In this document: piece by piece, positions 31,554-34,294 of the stretch
How the letters are laid out: each line of letters begins with the position of its first letter
Numbering within the stretch: the first letter of the stretch is position 1
Origin: an uncultured Cytophagales bacterium
GTDB lineage: Bacteria; Bacteroidota; Bacteroidia; Cytophagales; UBA9547
Direction of reading: 5' to 3'
Assembly (NCBI GenBank): GCA_945957555.1
Contig: CAMFLX010000039.1
Span: 1 to 34,294, forward strand
DNA: 34,294 nt
The notes under the pieces: generated by a model
Database searches by the model: none
Seen by the model: only the letters and a program-made list of their open reading frames with translations
What the model was told of the DNA's origin: nothing
Made by a program: the position numbers and the translations under genes

Positions 31554-33569
31554 ATGAAATTTGAGATCACTTCAGAATATCAGCCCACGGGCGATCAGCC
31601 CAAAGCCATTGCGGAACTCGTAAAAGGCATAAGGAAGGGAGAGAGCGCACAAGTTTTATTGGGAGCTACAGGTACAGGGAAGACCTTTACTATGGCTAAT
31701 GTGATCTATGAAGTAGATAAACCAGCCTTGATCCTGTGTCATAACAAAACCCTAGCAGCACAGCTATATGGTGAGTTTAAGCAGTTTTTTCCTAAAAATG
31801 CAGTTGAATATTTTATTTCATATTACGATTACTACCAACCAGAGGCCTATATAGCTTCTACCAATACATACATTGAAAAGGACCTTTCTATCAACGAAGA
31901 AATCGAAAAGCTACGATTGAGTGCCACGTCTGCTCTTATTTCTGGAAGGCGAGACGTGATTGTTGTGGCTTCGGTATCATGTATTTATGGTATTGGGAAC
32001 CCAGAAGAATTTGGCAAGCAGGTCATCAGGATCAATAGTGGAGACCGATTTCCTATGACCAAACTGTTGTATGGCTTGGTGGATGTTCTGTATAAAAGGA
32101 CTACCTCTGATTTTCTGAGGGGTACATTTCGAGTGAAGGGTGATACGGTAGACATATTCCCTGCTTATGCAGACTTTGCGTACCGAATCTTATTTTTTGG
32201 AGATGAAATAGACGCCATCCAGACCATAGACCCTTGGACGGGCAAAAAGATTTCTGATGAACCTTATGCTACCATTTATCCAGCCAACCTCTTTGTGACG
32301 GGTAGGGATGGAATAGAGGTGGCGATCAAGGAGATTCAGGACGATTTGGTGCGTCAGGTGAAGCTTTTTGAAAGTGATGGCCGCTTTTTGGAAGCGAAAC
32401 GGATTCAAGAACGGACAGAGTTTGATTTGGAGATGATCAGGGAGTTGGGGTATTGCTCTGGTATTGAAAACTACTCAAGATATTTTGACCGAAGGTCTAC
32501 TGGGCAAAGACCTTTTTGCCTGTTAGACTACTTCCCTGACGATTATTTGTTTATTGTAGACGAGAGCCATGTAACCATGCCTCAAATTAAGGCTATGTGG
32601 GGTGGCGATAGGTCTAGAAAGGTGGCCTTGGTAGATTTTGGTTTTAGATTGCCCTCTGCACTGGACAACAGACCCTTAAAGTTTGAAGAGTTCGAATCTA
32701 TGATCAATCAGATCGTGTACGTGAGCGCTACACCAGCTGACTATGAGCTTGCCCAAACAGGTGGCGTAGTGGTGGAGCAAATCATTCGTCCTACTGGCCT
32801 TTTGGATCCAATAATAGAGGTGCGCCCTAGTTTGAACCAGATCGATGATCTTTTGACGGAAATTGAAGAAAGAATCCAGTTGGGTGATAGGGTGCTCATC
32901 ACAACACTTACCAAGCGTATGGCTGAAGAGCTTACCAAATACATGGAAAATGTAGGGGTACGTTGTAAATACATCCACTCTGAAGTGAAGACCTTGGATC
33001 GGGTTGAGATCTTGAGAGAACTAAGACTCGGAATTTTCGACGTATTGGTCGGTGTGAACTTATTGAGGGAGGGGCTCGATTTGCCCGAAGTTTCGCTTGT
33101 GGCCATCATGGATGCCGACAAGGAAGGTTTCTTGAGAAACGTGAAGTCGCTAGTGCAGACCATAGGCCGCGCGGCTAGGAATGATCATGGTAAAGTGATC
33201 ATGTATGCTGATAAGATGACTGATAGTATGCAAAGGGCTATAGATGAGACCAATCGTAGGCGTAGCATCCAAATGGAATACAATGAGGCCAATGGGATCA
33301 CGCCAAGGACGATCATGAAAAGTAAAGAGGCCATTATGGAAGATCGTGCCGTGGGTTCTATGTCTAAGACCAAGCCTAAGTATTATGTAGAGCCTGATGA
33401 GGTTTCCATTGCTGCAGATCCTGTGGTGCAGTTTATGTCAAAACCCCAGCTTGAAAAAGCGGTGGCTGAACTTCAGAAAAAGATGGAAAAAGCGGCAAAG
33501 GATTTAGACTTTGTGCAAGCAGCACAGTTTAGGGACGAATGGATGGCAATGAAGAAGAAATTGGGTTGA
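31554..33569 (+). CDS. uvrB: Excinuclease ABC subunit B
   Basis: The 671-residue protein is the damage-verifying helicase-like subunit of nucleotide excision repair, loaded by UvrA and recruiting UvrC. Visible features: P-loop GATGTGKT (37-44); the beta-hairpin region [18 protein letters not shown] (about 88-105) that inserts between strands; DESH-type motif II in [12 protein letters not shown]; motif V/VI in [20 protein letters not shown] and QTIGRAARN; and the C-terminal UVR domain ([20 protein letters not shown] and on) for UvrC contact. Length is normal. The ATG at 31554 gives [16 protein letters not shown], the usual start. A strong terminator follows at 33642. Confidence 0.98.
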   Translation: MKFEITSEYQPTGDQPKAIAELVKGIRKGESAQVLLGATGTGKTFTMANVIYEVDKPALILCHNKTLAAQLYGEFKQFFPKNAVEYFISYYDYYQPEAYIASTNTYIEKDLSINEEIEKLRLSATSALISGRRDVIVVASVSCIYGIGNPEEFGKQVIRINSGDRFPMTKLLYGLVDVLYKRTTSDFLRGTFRVKGDTVDIFPAYADFAYRILFFGDEIDAIQTIDPWTGKKISDEPYATIYPANLFVTGRDGIEVAIKEIQDDLVRQVKLFESDGRFLEAKRIQERTEFDLEMIRELGYCSGIENYSRYFDRRSTGQRPFCLLDYFPDDYLFIVDESHVTMPQIKAMWGGDRSRKVALVDFGFRLPSALDNRPLKFEEFESMINQIVYVSATPADYELAQTGGVVVEQIIRPTGLLDPIIEVRPSLNQIDDLLTEIEERIQLGDRVLITTLTKRMAEELTKYMENVGVRCKYIHSEVKTLDRVEILRELRLGIFDVLVGVNLLREGLDLPEVSLVAIMDADKEGFLRNVKSLVQTIGRAARNDHGKVIMYADKMTDSMQRAIDETNRRRSIQMEYNEANGITPRTIMKSKEAIMEDRAVGSMSKTKPKYYVEPDEVSIAADPVVQFMSKPQLEKAVAELQKKMEKAAKDLDFVQAAQFRDEWMAMKKKLG

Positions 33570-33641
33570 GTTTTCTTAAATAGAAACGGAATTTCCCAAA
33601 TTAAGAAAATCGTCTTAAATAATAACGATTAGACTTTATAT

Positions 33642-33676
33642 AAAAAGGCCTTAATATGGATTGTAAGGCCTTTTTT
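33642..33676. terminator. Intrinsic terminator after uvrB
   Basis: AAAAAGGCCTTA (33642-33653) and TAAGGCCTTTTT (33664-33675) form a 12-bp stem with a 10-base loop, followed by T. It is about 73 bases past the uvrB stop. Confidence 0.88.
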
Positions 33677-33693
33677 GCCTTTTCGAATTACCA

Positions 33694-33814
33694 TGCCAAA
33701 AGAGCAGCACGGTTCTTGGATATCATATATACATAATCACAAAGAAATTAATGATTAGGTTAGTTTAGGGTTTAATATTACAAAGTGGCGCGGTTTCCGT
33801 GCCTTTTTGTTTTT
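33694..33814. repeat. 121-bp direct repeat, copy 1
   Basis: This copy is identical, or nearly so, to 34058-34178; the offset is 364 bases. It starts TGCCAAAAGAGCAGCACGGT and ends with hairpin GGCGCGG-TTT-CCGTGCC (33787-33803) and TTTTTGTTTTT. The hairpin plus T-run is an intrinsic terminator, so the unit may be the 3' part of a small RNA. Confidence 0.9.
33787..33814 (+). terminator. Terminator hairpin of the direct repeat, copy 1
   Basis: A 7-bp stem GGCGCGG/CCGTGCC (one G-U pair) with a TTT loop is followed by TTTTTGTTTTT. It is not needed for uvrB, which already has its own terminator 110 bases earlier. Confidence 0.75.
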
Positions 33815-33874
33815 ATGCGCTTACTCCATTTATATACTGAAAAATACCAGGCTTTCCTCTGATCAAATATCTCC

Positions 33875-33902
33875 TTGAACTGATAGCTCAGCACTACCTT
33901 TG
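33875..33902 (+). promoter_or_regulatory. Candidate promoter between the two direct repeats
   Basis: TACCTTTG at 33895-33902 fits the -7 consensus TAnnTTTG. TTG at 33875-33877 lies at a suitable distance for the -33. There is no ORF downstream before the terminator of the second repeat, so the transcript would be non-coding. Confidence 0.5.
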
Positions 33903-34057
33903 TGGAGTTGCCAACTAAGTCTCAAAATTGAATCATTTCTCAAATAAAGACCAAGCTTCCCAGGTTGGGAACATTGCAGTGTTTGTATAAATGTCCAAGG
34001 AGAATAAAATGTGCCAATAAATGTATTTAAGACCTTTTTTGTGTTTGAATGTCATCG

Positions 34058-34178
34058 TGCCAAAAGAGCAGCACGGTTCTTGGATATCATATATACATAA
34101 TCACAAAGAAATTAATGATTAGGTTAGTTTAGGGTTTAATATTACAAAGTGGCGCGGTTTCCGTGCCTTTTTGTTTTT
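34058..34178. repeat. 121-bp direct repeat, copy 2
   Basis: This is the second copy of 33694-33814. It carries the same terminator hairpin (34151-34167) and T-run. The bases just before it (GACCTTTTTTG) also resemble those before copy 1 (GGCCTTTTTTG), so the duplicated unit may once have been longer. Confidence 0.9.
34151..34178 (+). terminator. Terminator hairpin of the direct repeat, copy 2
   Basis: GGCGCGG-TTT-CCGTGCC followed by TTTTTGTTTTT, identical to 33787-33814. It would terminate the candidate small RNA starting near 33909. Confidence 0.75.
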
Positions 34179-34243
34179 GTGGGGTGTCGAGTTAATAGGT
34201 ATGGGTGTTCAGTGTTCTAATAAGCCAATCTTCTTTTGTGTTT

Positions 34244-34294
34244 AACCCAGATTAAGCATTAGACTTTGTAGCGAGACGAAATGATAGGAAAAAG
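34244..34294. repeat. Hairpin (MITE-like) element, copy 5, left end only
   Basis: The last 51 bases match the left end of copies 3 and 4, beginning AACCCAGATTAAGCATTAGA and running to GATAGGAAAAAG. The rest is outside the window. Confidence 0.9.

Larger units (their letters stand above)
33909..34178 (+). ncRNA. Candidate small RNA (hypothetical)
   Basis: The boundaries are inferred from the promoter at 33875-33902 and the terminator hairpin at 34151-34167. Inside lie the stem TTCCCA-GGT-TGGGAA and a run AAGACCTTTTTT near 34030, which could be an earlier end. No reading frame of note is present. No known RNA family was recognised. Confidence 0.35.

Noticed and set aside
33860..33960. tRNA-like words (GATAGCTCAGC) after uvrB
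   Set aside because: No acceptor stem, T-arm or CCA-compatible end can be formed around them.

Overview
The window looks like chromosomal DNA of a low-GC member of the Bacteroidota, most likely in or near the Cytophagia. The grounds are: promoters of the TAnnTTTG type with little sign of Shine-Dalgarno sequences; a pyrG-yidC pair; a GldL-like membrane protein; DUF4349 and bestrophin proteins; and several outer-membrane barrels and lipoproteins. No rRNA, tRNA or CRISPR was seen. Both window ends lie inside copies of one 177-bp repeat, so this is probably a contig that stops at repeats.

Layout. 1-5231: a broken small gene, a polytopic membrane protein, a J-domain/KTSC protein and the helicase HrpB, then a gene-poor spacer. 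5232-12265: a segment bounded by two copies of the 177-bp hairpin element. It holds a 5'-truncated ORF, an Hsp90-like ATPase directly coupled to a helical repeat protein, a PD-(D/E)XK nuclease, a GldL-like membrane protein, a 13-unit 21-bp tandem repeat and an outer-membrane barrel. 12266-18055: REP-like palindromes, a secreted GH5 glycosidase, a gene remnant, a second barrel, an OsmC/DUF1272 pair, a lipoprotein and a WD40 protein. 18056-33569: mostly housekeeping genes. These are a phosphopantetheinyl transferase; a tight minus-strand operon (bestrophin, small membrane protein, thioesterase, YihY); pyrG-yidC; an isolated nuoH; a YiiX-like hydrolase; prfB with its programmed +1 frameshift; a DUF4349 lipoprotein; Hsp20; and uvrB. 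33570-34294: two 121-bp direct repeats, each ending in a terminator hairpin, then the start of another 177-bp element.

The most unusual parts are: (a) the Hsp90-family/helical-partner gene pair next to a nuclease, which could be an uncharacterised chaperone or defence module; (b) the 177-bp hairpin element family, whose arms co-vary between copies and which sits within a few bases of gene ends; (c) the duplicated terminator-bearing unit after uvrB, a candidate small-RNA locus; and (d) the 21-bp minisatellite with a GTCATGAC core.

The housekeeping calls are firm. The functions proposed for the repeats and for the Hsp90-like pair are inference.
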